NCBI RefSeq assembly: GCF_014489115.1
Contig: NZ_JACTAH010000001.1
Location: forward strand, 1 to 64,000
Origin: Thauera sedimentorum
GTDB lineage: Bacteria > Pseudomonadota > Gammaproteobacteria > Burkholderiales > Rhodocyclaceae
Direction: 5' to 3'
DNA length: 64,000 bases
Below the pieces are notes generated by a model. It made no database searches and was not told the origin of the DNA. It saw only the letters and a list, made by a program, of their open reading frames with translations. Shown here one piece after another: positions 42,020-51,032 of this stretch (the stretch's first letter is position 1; each line of letters starts with the position of its first letter). Both the position numbers and the translations under genes were made by a program.

Positions 42020-42945
42020 TGGAAGCCTCGCTCTCAGTCCGCGTCACCAGTACCTCGCATGTCGGCTTTAGCCGGGATGTCCGCGGGGTCGCGCTGGTTG
42101 TCGTCATGTGGCTTGTCGCGGCGCTGGCCGTACTGGTCACCGCGCTTATCGCCGGTAACCGGGCGGATCTGCGTGGAGCGGTCAATCACCGGCTGTTCGT
42201 CGAGCATGCGGCCTTGGGCGATGCCGCAATACGCCGAGTTGCCGTGCAGCTCAAGTATGCGACCGAACGGCAGGTGCGCCCGTTTCGCGCCGACGTAAGC
42301 TTCGCAGGCCAGATTCTGACTGTCAGTGCGGTTCCCGCAGGTGGTTTCATCAATCTGAATGCCGCTCCGCTTGAGCTTCTCCATGCGCTCTTTGTTCATG
42401 CGGCTGGTCTACCCGACCAGCAAGCTACGGTTCTGGCCAGCCGGATCCTGGATTGGCGCGACCCGGACGATGCAGCGCTGCCGTCGGGTGCCGAGAACGA
42501 CCAGTACGTTGCCGCGGGAACGCCCTTCCTTACCCGAGGAGGGGGCTTTGCAACGGTGGACGATCTCGTTCAGGTGCTCGGAGTGAGTCTTGACGTTCAT
42601 GATAGAATCCGCAGTTTGGTTACCGTCCATGGTGCCATGTCCGGGGTCGATCCCAGGTATGCGCCGGCCGGAGTGCTCGCCGTGCTCGCCAAGGGGCGTC
42701 TCGACTTGGTCGATGGCATTCTTGCAGCGCGCCTGGCTGACGATCCCGTCATTGACACCACGGCGCTGGAGCAACAGTTTCTGGCATCAACCTCGGACAG
42801 TCTGTATCGAATGGAGGCGAGTCGAACAGTGGACGGAATGCGGCTGACGCGCGTGCTCTGGATAGATCTGGCAGCCCCTGGCGCGGGCGGTGTGCCGTGG
42901 CGCGAACTTGCGGTCGAGGCCGTGCGCGCAGGGGCGCAGGAGTAG
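42016..42945 (+). CDS. gspK: Minor pseudopilin GspK
   Basis: 309 residues. The prepilin-like start RGVALVVVMWLVAALAVLVT lacks the Glu at +5, as expected for GspK, the tip pseudopilin. GGFINLNAAPLELLHAL and the SRILDWRDPDD block match the SAM-like inserted domain of GspK. Overlaps gspJ by four bases; a second ATG follows at once. Confidence 0.88.
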   Translation: MMEASLSVRVTSTSHVGFSRDVRGVALVVVMWLVAALAVLVTALIAGNRADLRGAVNHRLFVEHAALGDAAIRRVAVQLKYATERQVRPFRADVSFAGQILTVSAVPAGGFINLNAAPLELLHALFVHAAGLPDQQATVLASRILDWRDPDDAALPSGAENDQYVAAGTPFLTRGGGFATVDDLVQVLGVSLDVHDRIRSLVTVHGAMSGVDPRYAPAGVLAVLAKGRLDLVDGILAARLADDPVIDTTALEQQFLASTSDSLYRMEASRTVDGMRLTRVLWIDLAAPGAGGVPWRELAVEAVRAGAQE

Positions 42946-42949
42946 CTGC

Positions 42950-44008
42950 ATGGCTCGCGATGCTGGACAACTTTCACTGTTCGGACTGGATCTCGGCAAG
43001 GTCTGGCGAAATTATCGACAAGGCTGGCTTGAGGCCCTGGAGTGGCGGCCGCTTGCCTGGTTGGCGCCGAGCGAGGCGGTGCGTGTCCGAATGTCCGATG
43101 GCAGGCAGGTGGTGTGTTGCGGTGCATGGGAGCGGGAACTTCCCCCGAGCACCCATGTGGCTGGCTTGCACGCGCATGTGCTGGACGAGGACGCGATGCT
43201 GGTGCGGGATCTGGTGCTGCCCGACCTGGTCGCGGAAGACCTGGAAGCGGCAATTGAACTCGATGTTCTGTCCAGTACGCCGTTTCCCGCAGAGCAAACC
43301 GTCTGGGGGTGGCGAGCCAGTCGGCGGTCAGACGCCCGTCTTGACATCACCCTCGTGATTGCCGCCCGTCCGCACGTGACGCGGCAGTTGATTGCAGCCG
43401 GCTTCGATCCTGAGCGCCCCCCAGAGGTCTGGGCGATGCCGGGAGGGCAGGGAGCGGTGGTCATCCGAGGGTTCGGTGAGCCGCTGCGTCATCGGCGTGA
43501 AGTCCGCAAGCGCATGCAGATCATTGGTGCCATCCTGTTTTCGGTGCTGGCGCTGCTGGCGCTTGTCGCGGCGCCCTTCATGCTTGAGCGTGAGCGGGTG
43601 TTCGATGCCCAGGCGCAGTATGCGCGCCTGATGCAGGAGACCGCCGCGGTCGCTGAACAGCGCGAAGCGCTCGTGCACGCGGCTCAGCGCATTGCTGCGA
43701 TGCATGGATCGCTGGCCGAGCGCCCTGACCTCGCTCGCCTGCTTGACACGCTTACCATCACGCTGCCCGATACCGCGTATCTGACCCGCCTCGAAGCGGC
43801 GGGAGACGTCATCCGTATTGGAGGGGTTGCCGCAAATGCGGCTGAGCTGATCGCGGCGCTTGGACGAACTCAAGGTATCGACGCCGTTCGCACGCCGGGT
43901 GCGATTACGCGTACCCCGGACGGGCGGGAGACCTTCGCTATCGAGTTCAACCTGGTGGCGCCCCCGGAAGCATCCGATGCCCAGGGTGTATCGGAGCGAG
44001 AGCGATGA
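42950..44008 (+). CDS. gspL: Type II secretion GspL/PilN-like inner-membrane protein
   Basis: 352 residues. The N-terminal part is a PilM-like cytosolic ring component (FGLDLGKVWRNYRQGW, then ELDVLSSTPFPAEQTVW); one membrane helix lies near 190-207, followed by a PilN-type periplasmic domain with coiled character. An AGGAG sits six bases before the ATG. An open frame reaches further upstream inside gspK, but this start is the supported one. Confidence 0.85.
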   Translation: MARDAGQLSLFGLDLGKVWRNYRQGWLEALEWRPLAWLAPSEAVRVRMSDGRQVVCCGAWERELPPSTHVAGLHAHVLDEDAMLVRDLVLPDLVAEDLEAAIELDVLSSTPFPAEQTVWGWRASRRSDARLDITLVIAARPHVTRQLIAAGFDPERPPEVWAMPGGQGAVVIRGFGEPLRHRREVRKRMQIIGAILFSVLALLALVAAPFMLERERVFDAQAQYARLMQETAAVAEQREALVHAAQRIAAMHGSLAERPDLARLLDTLTITLPDTAYLTRLEAAGDVIRIGGVAANAAELIAALGRTQGIDAVRTPGAITRTPDGRETFAIEFNLVAPPEASDAQGVSERER

Positions 44009-44556
44009 GTCTGAGTCGGCGTGCCAAAGTCGCGCTGTCCGTAACGGCGCTGGGCGCGCTCGTCCTCATGTTGCCGGTGGTGGATCAGGTTTTGTTCCGC
44101 TATAACTGGGCGGCACAGGCCAGGGATGAGCTGGAGTTTCGCTACGCCCGGCTGCTGGGGCTGCGGGAGTCCGCGTCGCGCATTGAGTCGGCTCTGGCGC
44201 GGGCGCAGGGGTACCTGCAGCGCCATGCTTACCCCGTCGACTATCCGCTTGACAGGGTAGGCGCGGATCTGCAGCAGCGGGTGCGCGGGCTGGCTGCTGC
44301 GTCCGGTCTGAGCGTTAGCGGCAGTCAGATACTGCCCACTCAGCCTTCGGACGGCTTCGAGGTTGTTCCGCTTACGGTGACCTTGAACGCTTCGCCGGCT
44401 GCCCTGCGTGACTTGATCGTAGCCTTTGCAGCGCAGTCGCCTTCGATTCAGGTGGATGGGTACACCGTCACCGCTGTCCGTTCGCGTCGCGGCGCTCCGG
44501 ATCCCGGCGAGGCGCGCGTCCAGCTTAGATTGAGCGCCATCCATTTGAAGCCATGA
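44005..44556 (+). CDS. gspM: Type II secretion GspM/PilO-like protein (GspMb type)
   Basis: 183 residues. One N-terminal membrane helix (about 8-25), a coiled stretch (about 35-70), then a ferredoxin-like GspMb domain (LSVSGSQILPTQ, LTVTLNASPAALRDLIVAF). It matches XpsM more than Escherichia-type GspM. Start overlaps gspL. Confidence 0.84.
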   Translation: MSLSRRAKVALSVTALGALVLMLPVVDQVLFRYNWAAQARDELEFRYARLLGLRESASRIESALARAQGYLQRHAYPVDYPLDRVGADLQQRVRGLAAASGLSVSGSQILPTQPSDGFEVVPLTVTLNASPAALRDLIVAFAAQSPSIQVDGYTVTAVRSRRGAPDPGEARVQLRLSAIHLKP

Positions 44557-45224
44557 TGCCGAAACCAGTACATCTGATCCTGCTGGTTGGTGCTGCGATG
44601 CTGGGCGGTGCCGCAACGATCTGGATAGCCGGCGACAAGCGCTGGACGCCACCTCCGCCGCGTCTTCCGGATGCGAGCCTATATCAGCTTCCGTCGTCTC
44701 CGGGCGCGCGCTTTGCACTGGCTCCGGAAGAGAGTCTCGCTGCGCGTCCCTTGTTCAGTGAGAGTCGTCGTCCTCCTGCCCCCGATGTCGCGGAAGGAGC
44801 TAGCAAAGATGAACCCGATCCCTTGCGAGACGTTAAGGTCCTGGGGCTTTTTGGTTCCGGCGCAGAAGGAGGGGGGGTTTTTCAGGTTGCGGGAAAAGTG
44901 ATTCGTCTCCGGGTCGGCGAGAGTATCGGCCCGTGGGTGCTGCGCTCCGTAAGCGGTCTCAGGCTTGAGCTTTCCCGCAAGGAAGGTGGGCGGGCGACGC
45001 TCGAACTCAAGCACCAACCCCAGCCTGCGGGCCCGGTGGCGCCTCCGGCAGCCCCCGCTCGTGCTGTCGAGCCTCAGGCGGAGCCGAAGCCCGGCGTGGG
45101 TGCGGGGGGCGAAGCGAGCCCGTCTCCGCGGTCGCAGTCCGACGCCTTGCCCGTCGCGCGCTTGGATCCGGCAGTCGTGGAGGCTCCTTCGAATGGTGCA
45201 ATCCGCGCCAGTCAAAGAAACTAG
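44553..45224 (+). CDS. gspN: Type II secretion GspN/GspC-like protein (XpsN type)
   Basis: 223 residues. One N-terminal membrane helix, then a short HR-type domain (VKVLGLFGSGAEGGGVFQVAG, RLRVGESIGPWVL), and a Pro/Ala-rich C-terminal tail (about 150-223) with no PDZ domain. XpsN takes the GspC role, joining the inner platform to the secretin. No other gspC-like gene is visible. Position between M and D fits the xps order. Confidence 0.78.
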   Translation: MMPKPVHLILLVGAAMLGGAATIWIAGDKRWTPPPPRLPDASLYQLPSSPGARFALAPEESLAARPLFSESRRPPAPDVAEGASKDEPDPLRDVKVLGLFGSGAEGGGVFQVAGKVIRLRVGESIGPWVLRSVSGLRLELSRKEGGRATLELKHQPQPAGPVAPPAAPARAVEPQAEPKPGVGAGGEASPSPRSQSDALPVARLDPAVVEAPSNGAIRASQRN

Positions 45225-45253
45225 GTCGCATCGTGCGATATTGGGTAACGAGA

Positions 45254-47503
45254 ATGAATGTCCGCTTACGAGCCTCGCTGTCTGTTTTCATGATCGCCAT
45301 CATGCTCGGCGGCTGTGCCGCAACGCCCGAGCGTGCAGCAAGTACGTCACCTGAGCCAGCCCAGGAGCGGTATTCCGGGGAGCCTGGCGCTGATCAGACT
45401 GAGCGGGATGCGTTGCACGACGACGCGGAGGATTCGGCCGATGCGTCTGGCGGCCCGGACGAAAGTGGTCGCGCGCCTGTGCTTGTTCGTGGCACCGATC
45501 GCATGTTTGCCACTCCCCGTCCTACGCCTTCGGTGCGTTTGAGTGGTGGGAAGGTCTCGCTGCGTTTTGAGCAGGTGCCGGTTACGGACTTCGTCCATGC
45601 CGTGCTGGGCGACATCCTCAAGGTGCCCTATTCGATCAACCAGCCCCTAGGTGGCTCGATAACCCTGCACACGCTCAAGGATCTGCCGCGTGACCAGGTG
45701 TTTTCCGTCTTCGAGTCGGCGTTGCAGGCCAACGGGCTGCTCGTTGCACGAGATGCTGCCGGTGTCTATCACGTGGGGCGGCCCGAGACGCTGAGGGGTG
45801 TCGCGCCGGCGTTTTCGAGTACGTCCAGCCTTCCTGCAGGGCACAGCATGGTCATCGTTCCGCTCCAGTACGTCGGTGCGGTCGAGATGGCCGATATCCT
45901 CAAGCCCGTGGTGACTCCGGAGGCGCTCGTCCGGGTGGACAGCTTCCGCAATCTGCTCGTGCTGGCGGGAACCCGTACGCAGCTGGATGGCTGGCTGGAG
46001 ATCGTCACAACGTTCGATATCGACATCCTGAAAGGCATGTCGCTTGGTCTGTTTCCCCTCCAATACACCTCCGTTGCTGAGGTTGAAGCAGGTCTCCGGG
46101 CTGTCCTCGCGGGTACCGGAGCAACATCCTCCGCGGCGGCGGGAGGCGGGCAGCGTGCGCAGGCCGAGGCGCAGGCGGGAGCAAAGGCCGGAGCACTGCA
46201 ACTCCCCCCGCCGATAGCCGGGGTCATCAGGGTCGTAGCCATCGAGCGTCTCAATGCTTTGCTCGTCGTTACTCCCCGCGCCCATTACCTCGACATTGCG
46301 CGCGAGTGGATTGCCAAGCTCGATACGCCGCACAGCGGTGGCAGCGATCCGCAGCTTTACGTCTACCCTGTCCAGAACGGTACAGCCAAGCATTTGGCCT
46401 CCTTGCTTGCCGCCGTGCTTGGGGGAGAGTCACAGTCTTCCTCCGCCGCTCCGCAGCGAGCGCAGCGCGCCATCGCCCCTGCCTTGGGGGTTCAGGGGTT
46501 CGGCAATCAGATGGCTGCCGGCGCGAGCGCTGGCAGCGCGGCAGGTGCCGAGGGAGGGTTCACCCAGGCAACGCTCGACGAAGGCGGTGTGCGTGTCGTT
46601 GCAGATGAGCGCAACAACGCCCTGTTGCTGTACGCGCCGCCGTCCGAGTACCGCAAGATCGAGGCCGCCTTGAAGCGCCTCGACATTGCGCCGACCCAGG
46701 TGCTCATCGAAGCGAGCATTGTTGAAGTTACCCTGACAGACGACCTTCGGTACGGCCTGCAATGGTACTTCAACGACTCGCATGGATCGTGGTCGGGAAC
46801 GGGCCAGCTGACCAGCGGCAGCAGCAGCGCCATTGGCCCGATCAACCCGGGCTTCTCATACTCCGTCGTTAACTCGGCAGGACAGGTCCGCGCGGTGCTG
46901 ACTGCGCTGGCCGAGAAATCCCTCATCAACGTGATCTCGAGTCCCAGTGTTCTGGTGCAGGACAATCATACCGCCACCATCCAGGTGGGCGACCAGCAGC
47001 CGATCCGCTCGGCCACCTCCGTTACGGACGGCGGGGTGACGACGAGCTCCATACAATACAAGGATACGGGCGTTGCCCTGGCCGTAACGCCTTCGGTCAA
47101 CGCGGGCGGTATGGTCTCAATGGATGTGCAGCAGGCGGTTACCGATGTAGGTCAGATCGACACTGCAACAGGGCAGCGGAGTTTCCTTCAGCGTGAGTTC
47201 TCGAGCAGGGTGGCGGTGCGCTCGGGTGAGACGGTCGTAATGGGCGGCCTGATTCGCGACAACTCCACGCGTGGCAAGCAGGGGGTGCCCCTGTTGCAGG
47301 ACATTCCCGTGGTTGGCAGTCTCTTCTCTACCACCACCAATCGGGGCAACCGGACCGAGCTGCTGGTCATGATTACGCCGCGAGTCGTCCGGAACGAGAG
47401 TGACCTGCGCGCAGTCACCGACGAGATGCGTAACCGAGTGAGCGAGTCGCTGCGCAAGCTTGGTGGATGGCAGCCAGACGATCCTGCGCCGGACGCCCGC
47501 TGA
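45254..47503 (+). CDS. gspD: Type II secretion outer-membrane secretin GspD
   Basis: 749-residue multimeric gate. Lipobox LGGC near the N-terminus makes it a lipoprotein, so it may not need a separate pilotin. Order is N0 (VPVTDFVHAVLGDILKVPYS), N1-N3 repeats, and the secretin core (EASIVEVTLTDDLRYGLQW, SSPSVLVQDNHTATIQVGDQ, GVPLLQDIPVVGSLF). Low-complexity Ala/Gly/Gln inserts occur around 295-315 and 405-440. I took the ATG at 45254; a GTG seven codons earlier is also in frame. Last gene of the secretion locus. Confidence 0.94.
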   Translation: MNVRLRASLSVFMIAIMLGGCAATPERAASTSPEPAQERYSGEPGADQTERDALHDDAEDSADASGGPDESGRAPVLVRGTDRMFATPRPTPSVRLSGGKVSLRFEQVPVTDFVHAVLGDILKVPYSINQPLGGSITLHTLKDLPRDQVFSVFESALQANGLLVARDAAGVYHVGRPETLRGVAPAFSSTSSLPAGHSMVIVPLQYVGAVEMADILKPVVTPEALVRVDSFRNLLVLAGTRTQLDGWLEIVTTFDIDILKGMSLGLFPLQYTSVAEVEAGLRAVLAGTGATSSAAAGGGQRAQAEAQAGAKAGALQLPPPIAGVIRVVAIERLNALLVVTPRAHYLDIAREWIAKLDTPHSGGSDPQLYVYPVQNGTAKHLASLLAAVLGGESQSSSAAPQRAQRAIAPALGVQGFGNQMAAGASAGSAAGAEGGFTQATLDEGGVRVVADERNNALLLYAPPSEYRKIEAALKRLDIAPTQVLIEASIVEVTLTDDLRYGLQWYFNDSHGSWSGTGQLTSGSSSAIGPINPGFSYSVVNSAGQVRAVLTALAEKSLINVISSPSVLVQDNHTATIQVGDQQPIRSATSVTDGGVTTSSIQYKDTGVALAVTPSVNAGGMVSMDVQQAVTDVGQIDTATGQRSFLQREFSSRVAVRSGETVVMGGLIRDNSTRGKQGVPLLQDIPVVGSLFSTTTNRGNRTELLVMITPRVVRNESDLRAVTDEMRNRVSESLRKLGGWQPDDPAPDAR

Positions 47504-47645
47504 TCGCGCCAGGACGCCGCATACGCCCGGATCCAGTCCGTGAACTTTGCGCCCGCGGTGCGCTCGAAAGCTCATGGCCGTGTGGTGCGCGGCCTTCGCT
47601 GTTGTTTATTTGCAACTTACCTTGTTGATGGGAGAGAAATGGGTC

Positions 47646-48095
47646 ATGCTGAAACTAGCGCTATGGTCTGAGCGTTCGGTGGTGTTGAGCTTGTTGCAGA
47701 GGTGTGTTCTAGGGCTTGCAGCGTGCGTTGTCGTAGCCGCATGTGCGACAACGAGCGTCCAGCAAACCGACGAAGAGCGCATCGCTGCCAGAGCTCAGCA
47801 ACGTTGGGACGCCTTGGTCGATGGTGCAGCGGAACGGGCCTACGAGTTCGAAACCCCCGCGTACCGGGAAACGCACTCCTTAAAGCTCTTCCGCAGCCGT
47901 TTGGGGTCGGCTGTCAGCTTCATCGGCGCCGAAGTCAAGGAGGTGGTGGTTGATGGCGATGTTGCGGACGTTCGCATATTCATGGCCTACCATACCCTTG
48001 GGGCGGACGGTTCGTTGATACGTGTCGATCGCCCGGTTCGAGAGAGTTGGGTTCGCGCGGGTGGTGAATGGTGGCATAGTAGCAGTTCGCGTTGA
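47646..48095 (+). CDS. Small hypothetical lipoprotein
   Basis: 149 residues. A hydrophobic run ending VVVAACATT gives a lipobox with Cys near 37; the mature part is about 110 residues and ends WVRAGGEWWHSSSSR, reminiscent of NTF2-like or DUF4440 small lipoproteins. Family not recognised with certainty. It follows gspD by 142 bases and precedes the surface protein gene. GGGAGAG lies before the chosen ATG. Confidence 0.65.
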   Translation: MLKLALWSERSVVLSLLQRCVLGLAACVVVAACATTSVQQTDEERIAARAQQRWDALVDGAAERAYEFETPAYRETHSLKLFRSRLGSAVSFIGAEVKEVVVDGDVADVRIFMAYHTLGADGSLIRVDRPVRESWVRAGGEWWHSSSSR

Positions 48096-48128
48096 ATGGC
48101 ACGGATCGGCGGGGGGTAAAGATGGTAT

Positions 48129-48156
48129 TTGCAAATTTTGGAAATCGTGCTTAAAT
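48129..48156 (+). promoter_or_regulatory. Candidate promoter of the abundant surface protein gene
   Basis: TTGCAA (48129-48134), a 16-base spacer and TTAAAT (48151-48156) resemble a sigma-70 promoter. This leaves a leader of roughly 95 bases before the ATG, with an inner pairing GTCGG/CCGAC (48190-48212). The region is AT-rich compared with surrounding DNA. Confidence 0.45.
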
Positions 48157-48256
48157 CCCCCCCGTCACTCGTTTGACTCGGTAAGGAGGGTCGGTTCAGG
48201 AGTAAGGCCGACTGTCGATTCCTTGAATCATTGTTTAGCAAGAGGACATTTACAAC

Positions 48257-49825
48257 ATGAGTGTGATTAAGAAGACTCTCTCGTCGGCTTTCCGGGTGAA
48301 ACCCGTGGTAGCGGCCATCGCGGCTTCTGCTGCGCTGATGGCTCCGCACGCCCAGGCGGTCAACGTGTCGCAGAATGGGCTGGGTGAAGTGCTGCTGTTC
48401 CCGTACTACACGGTGAACAACGGCTTCGACACCAACATCAGCATTACCAACACCAGCGAAAACGCTGTTGTGTTCAAGATTCGCTTCCGCGAAGCCCACA
48501 ACTCCCGTGACGCGCGCGACTTCAACGTTGTGCTGTCCCCGTACGACGTGTGGAACGCCACCGTCACCGAATCGCCCGACGGCACCGTTGCCCGTCTGGT
48601 GACCGGCGACACCTCTTGCACCGCGGGTGAACTGCTGCCGCTGAACGACGGCACCGGCCGTCGCTATGTCGACTTCACCAACTTCGACTACATCACCCAG
48701 ACCGGTGTTGGCCCGAACGACGGTGGTCCGACCGATCTGTCCCGTACCAAGGAAGGCTACATCGAAGTGATCCAGATGGGTCACCAGGTGCCGACCAACC
48801 CGGGTGCTGCCTCGCCGGATCTGACCTTCGCTGCCGCTTCCGTGGGTCACAACTCCAAGCACGTTGATGGCGTGCCCCGTGATTGCAACGCCGTGCGCGC
48901 TGCTTTCTCGACCGCCAACATCGCTGCCACCCAGGCTGCCTTCTTCGAGCCGATCAATGTGCTGAAGGGCACTGCCTCGCTGGTCAAGGCCACCGAAGGC
49001 AAGGCGATCTCCTACGATCCGACCGTTCTGGCCAACTTCTACAACCCGGGCGCCGGTGCTCTTGATGGCGCTGGTATCGCGGGCCAGAACCTGGTCGTGA
49101 TTCCGGAAAGCACCCAGCCGGGTCTGCATCAGGCGAACCCGCCGCTTGCTGAAGTCATCGACAACGTCGCTGGTACTCCGGTGATCGACGACTTCGCTGC
49201 CGGTCCGAACGCCGTGTCGGCAGTGCTGTCGCGCACCGCGGTGGTCAACCAGTTCTCGGTCAACCCGGTGAACAACGCCAAGACCGACTGGGTTGTGACC
49301 TTCCCGACCAAGTACTACTACGTCGATTCGCGCGAACCGACCGCTCCGGCCAGCAACGTGGGTGACGCTCGTGTGGCGGCTAACGCTCCGTTCGACGATG
49401 CCTCGACCTTCCAGTCGGTGCCGGTGGGTTGCTCGGATGTGCAGGTTGGCTTCCGCTTCTTCGACCGCGAAGAAGACGAGCGTGTGTCCGTCTCTGGTGT
49501 GGGCTTCTCCCCGGCTCCTCCGGGAGTTCCGGCTGACACCATCTGCTACGAGAGCCAGGTCATCACCTTCGCGAACAGCTCGGTGTTCGGCTCCCCGCTG
49601 CAGGCCAACGTTGCGGTCGATGCGGCCGGTTACAACAGCGGCTGGATGCGCCTCAACTTCACCAACGCGGGTGATCTGACCGGTAACACCGCTGGTGCAG
49701 TGTTCACGGGCCTGCCGGTGATCGGCTTTGCCGCCACCACGCTGGAGAACGGCATGAACGCCTCCGCCGTGCTGAACTACGGCATGGGCTGGAGCCACGG
49801 TTACGTGACCTCCATCGCGCCGTAA
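48257..49825 (+). CDS. Secreted surface-layer-like protein, probably abundant
   Basis: 522 residues, no recognised enzyme family. A signal peptide (about 1-34, ending PHAQA) leads to VSQNGLGEVLLFPYYTVNNGFDTNISITNTS, split here: VSQNGLGEVLLFPYYT opens the mature protein. The chain is rich in Asn, Thr, Val and Gly beta-strand patterns with only four mature cysteines. Similar proteins are known in Rhodocyclales as undescribed cell-surface proteins. Codon choice is very uniform (GTG, CTG, AAC, GGC, ACC) compared with neighbours, pointing to strong expression; it has its own promoter and a very strong terminator. Lying directly after gspD, it is a likely substrate of the secretion system. Confidence 0.72.
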   Translation: MSVIKKTLSSAFRVKPVVAAIAASAALMAPHAQAVNVSQNGLGEVLLFPYYTVNNGFDTNISITNTSENAVVFKIRFREAHNSRDARDFNVVLSPYDVWNATVTESPDGTVARLVTGDTSCTAGELLPLNDGTGRRYVDFTNFDYITQTGVGPNDGGPTDLSRTKEGYIEVIQMGHQVPTNPGAASPDLTFAAASVGHNSKHVDGVPRDCNAVRAAFSTANIAATQAAFFEPINVLKGTASLVKATEGKAISYDPTVLANFYNPGAGALDGAGIAGQNLVVIPESTQPGLHQANPPLAEVIDNVAGTPVIDDFAAGPNAVSAVLSRTAVVNQFSVNPVNNAKTDWVVTFPTKYYYVDSREPTAPASNVGDARVAANAPFDDASTFQSVPVGCSDVQVGFRFFDREEDERVSVSGVGFSPAPPGVPADTICYESQVITFANSSVFGSPLQANVAVDAAGYNSGWMRLNFTNAGDLTGNTAGAVFTGLPVIGFAATTLENGMNASAVLNYGMGWSHGYVTSIAP

Positions 49826-49844
49826 GCGTAGGCTGACGTAAGAG

Positions 49845-49875
49845 AAAGGAGGGGCTCTGCCCCTCCTTTTTTTTT
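49845..49875 (+). terminator. Strong intrinsic terminator after the surface protein gene
   Basis: A perfect 11-bp stem (AAAGGAGGGGC with GCCCCTCCTTT) and a 3-base loop, followed without a gap by a run of nine T in total. It is the strongest terminator in the window, as expected downstream of a highly expressed gene. Confidence 0.93.
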
Positions 49876-49958
49876 ACACTCTCGATCCGTGAAGGTGTCG
49901 CGTGATTTGCTAGAATTAAATCGGTTTCGTTTTTCGTTTTCGGTCAGAAGGTGATGTT

Positions 49959-50954
49959 ATGTGGAATTCAATCAAGAACTCGCTCCTTGTAGCGTTGCTG
50001 TGCTCGCTTGGCGCCGCACATGCCCAAGTGCAGCTTGTGCTGACCGAAGGCGGCGTCGAGAAGACGTGTACCACGGTGGGGGATGTGGTGGTGTCCACCG
50101 GCCAGGTGCGCGCCCAGGTACAGGCCGGCTGCCTTGAAGTGCCAGATGGCGGCGGCGGAGTACCCGCGCAGTACGCGCTGTCGGTAACCGTCCAGGGAAG
50201 CGGCACGGTGACCAGCAATCCGGCGGGGATCAACTGCGGGGCGCAATGTTCCGGGAACTTCGACAGCGCGTCGAACGTGGTGCTGACCGCTGCGCCGGCG
50301 GCGGGGTGGAACTTTACAGCCTGGACGGGGTGCTCCTCGCAATCCGGCACCTCATGCACGGTGACGATGGCCAATAACCGCGCGGTGACGGCAACGTTTA
50401 CCGCGCAATCCGGCGGCGGTGGCGGTGCCGATCCGCTGACGCCGGTGTGGAAGCCCAACGCAACGACCTACGTGTTCGACCGTGGTGCCTGGACCGAGCA
50501 GTTCGTGCCGCGTTGCGTGCCCGATCAGTACAACAACTGCCGTTATGGCGGCTCGCGCAGCCTGTACGACACTGTCAAGGTAGGCGAGGTTTGGTCGATG
50601 CGGGTGCCCTATGGAGTGGGTACCTTCTACGCGACGCATTCCTTCCAGATCGCGCGTTCCGAGACCGGCGAAAGCTTGAATAACTACGACATCTCGCTGA
50701 GCACCACGCCGGGGGACTTCGACTCGGTGACGGGGGGCTGCCGCAAGCTGAACTCGACCACACTTTCGGCATATGATCCGGCAACTGGGACACCGAGTTG
50801 GGGTTCGCACTGCCAGCTGGCGCCCAACACCCTGTATTATCTGAACGTCAGGCCGGCGGTCGGCACGGCGGGTGCTACCCGTTGCGGTGGAAGCTCTGCC
50901 GACGCCTGCCGTTTCCGTATCGTGCTGCCGAGCGGCTTCACGTACTCGAACTGA
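49959..50954 (+). CDS. Exported protein with an InlB B-repeat-like domain
   Basis: 331 residues. Signal peptide (1-22, ending AAHA). Residues about 65-145 form one divergent InlB B-repeat/Flg_new-type unit: YALSVTVQGSGTVTSNPAG, then CGAQCSGNF, AAPAAGWNFTAWTGCSS and MANNRAVTATFTAQSG. A Gly-rich linker leads to a C-terminal half (about 155-331) with eight cysteines in pairs, no known family. An AGAAGGTGAT ribosome site precedes the ATG. Probably secreted and surface-exposed. Confidence 0.72.
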   Translation: MWNSIKNSLLVALLCSLGAAHAQVQLVLTEGGVEKTCTTVGDVVVSTGQVRAQVQAGCLEVPDGGGGVPAQYALSVTVQGSGTVTSNPAGINCGAQCSGNFDSASNVVLTAAPAAGWNFTAWTGCSSQSGTSCTVTMANNRAVTATFTAQSGGGGGADPLTPVWKPNATTYVFDRGAWTEQFVPRCVPDQYNNCRYGGSRSLYDTVKVGEVWSMRVPYGVGTFYATHSFQIARSETGESLNNYDISLSTTPGDFDSVTGGCRKLNSTTLSAYDPATGTPSWGSHCQLAPNTLYYLNVRPAVGTAGATRCGGSSADACRFRIVLPSGFTYSN

Positions 50955-50977
50955 TCCATCCCATCGTTGTGATTCTT

Positions 50978-51008
50978 TCGGGGGGCTTTCGGCCCCTCGA
51001 TCTTTTTC
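50978..51008 (+). terminator. Terminator after the InlB-repeat protein gene
   Basis: A 9-bp stem (TCGGGGGGC with GCCCCTCGA, one G-T pair) and five-base loop, followed by TCTTTTTC. Good intrinsic terminator form, 24 bases after the stop codon. Confidence 0.75.
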
Positions 51009-51032
51009 TAGTGACAGGAGTGTTTTCGAACA

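Noticed and set aside
47987..49798. A 603-codon minus-strand frame opposite the surface protein
   Set aside because: Caused by strongly biased codon use of the plus-strand gene; no start signal or domain.
48257..49825. PEP-CTERM/exosortase substrate
   Set aside because: The C-terminus lacks a PEP motif, membrane helix and Arg cluster, and no exosortase gene is present.
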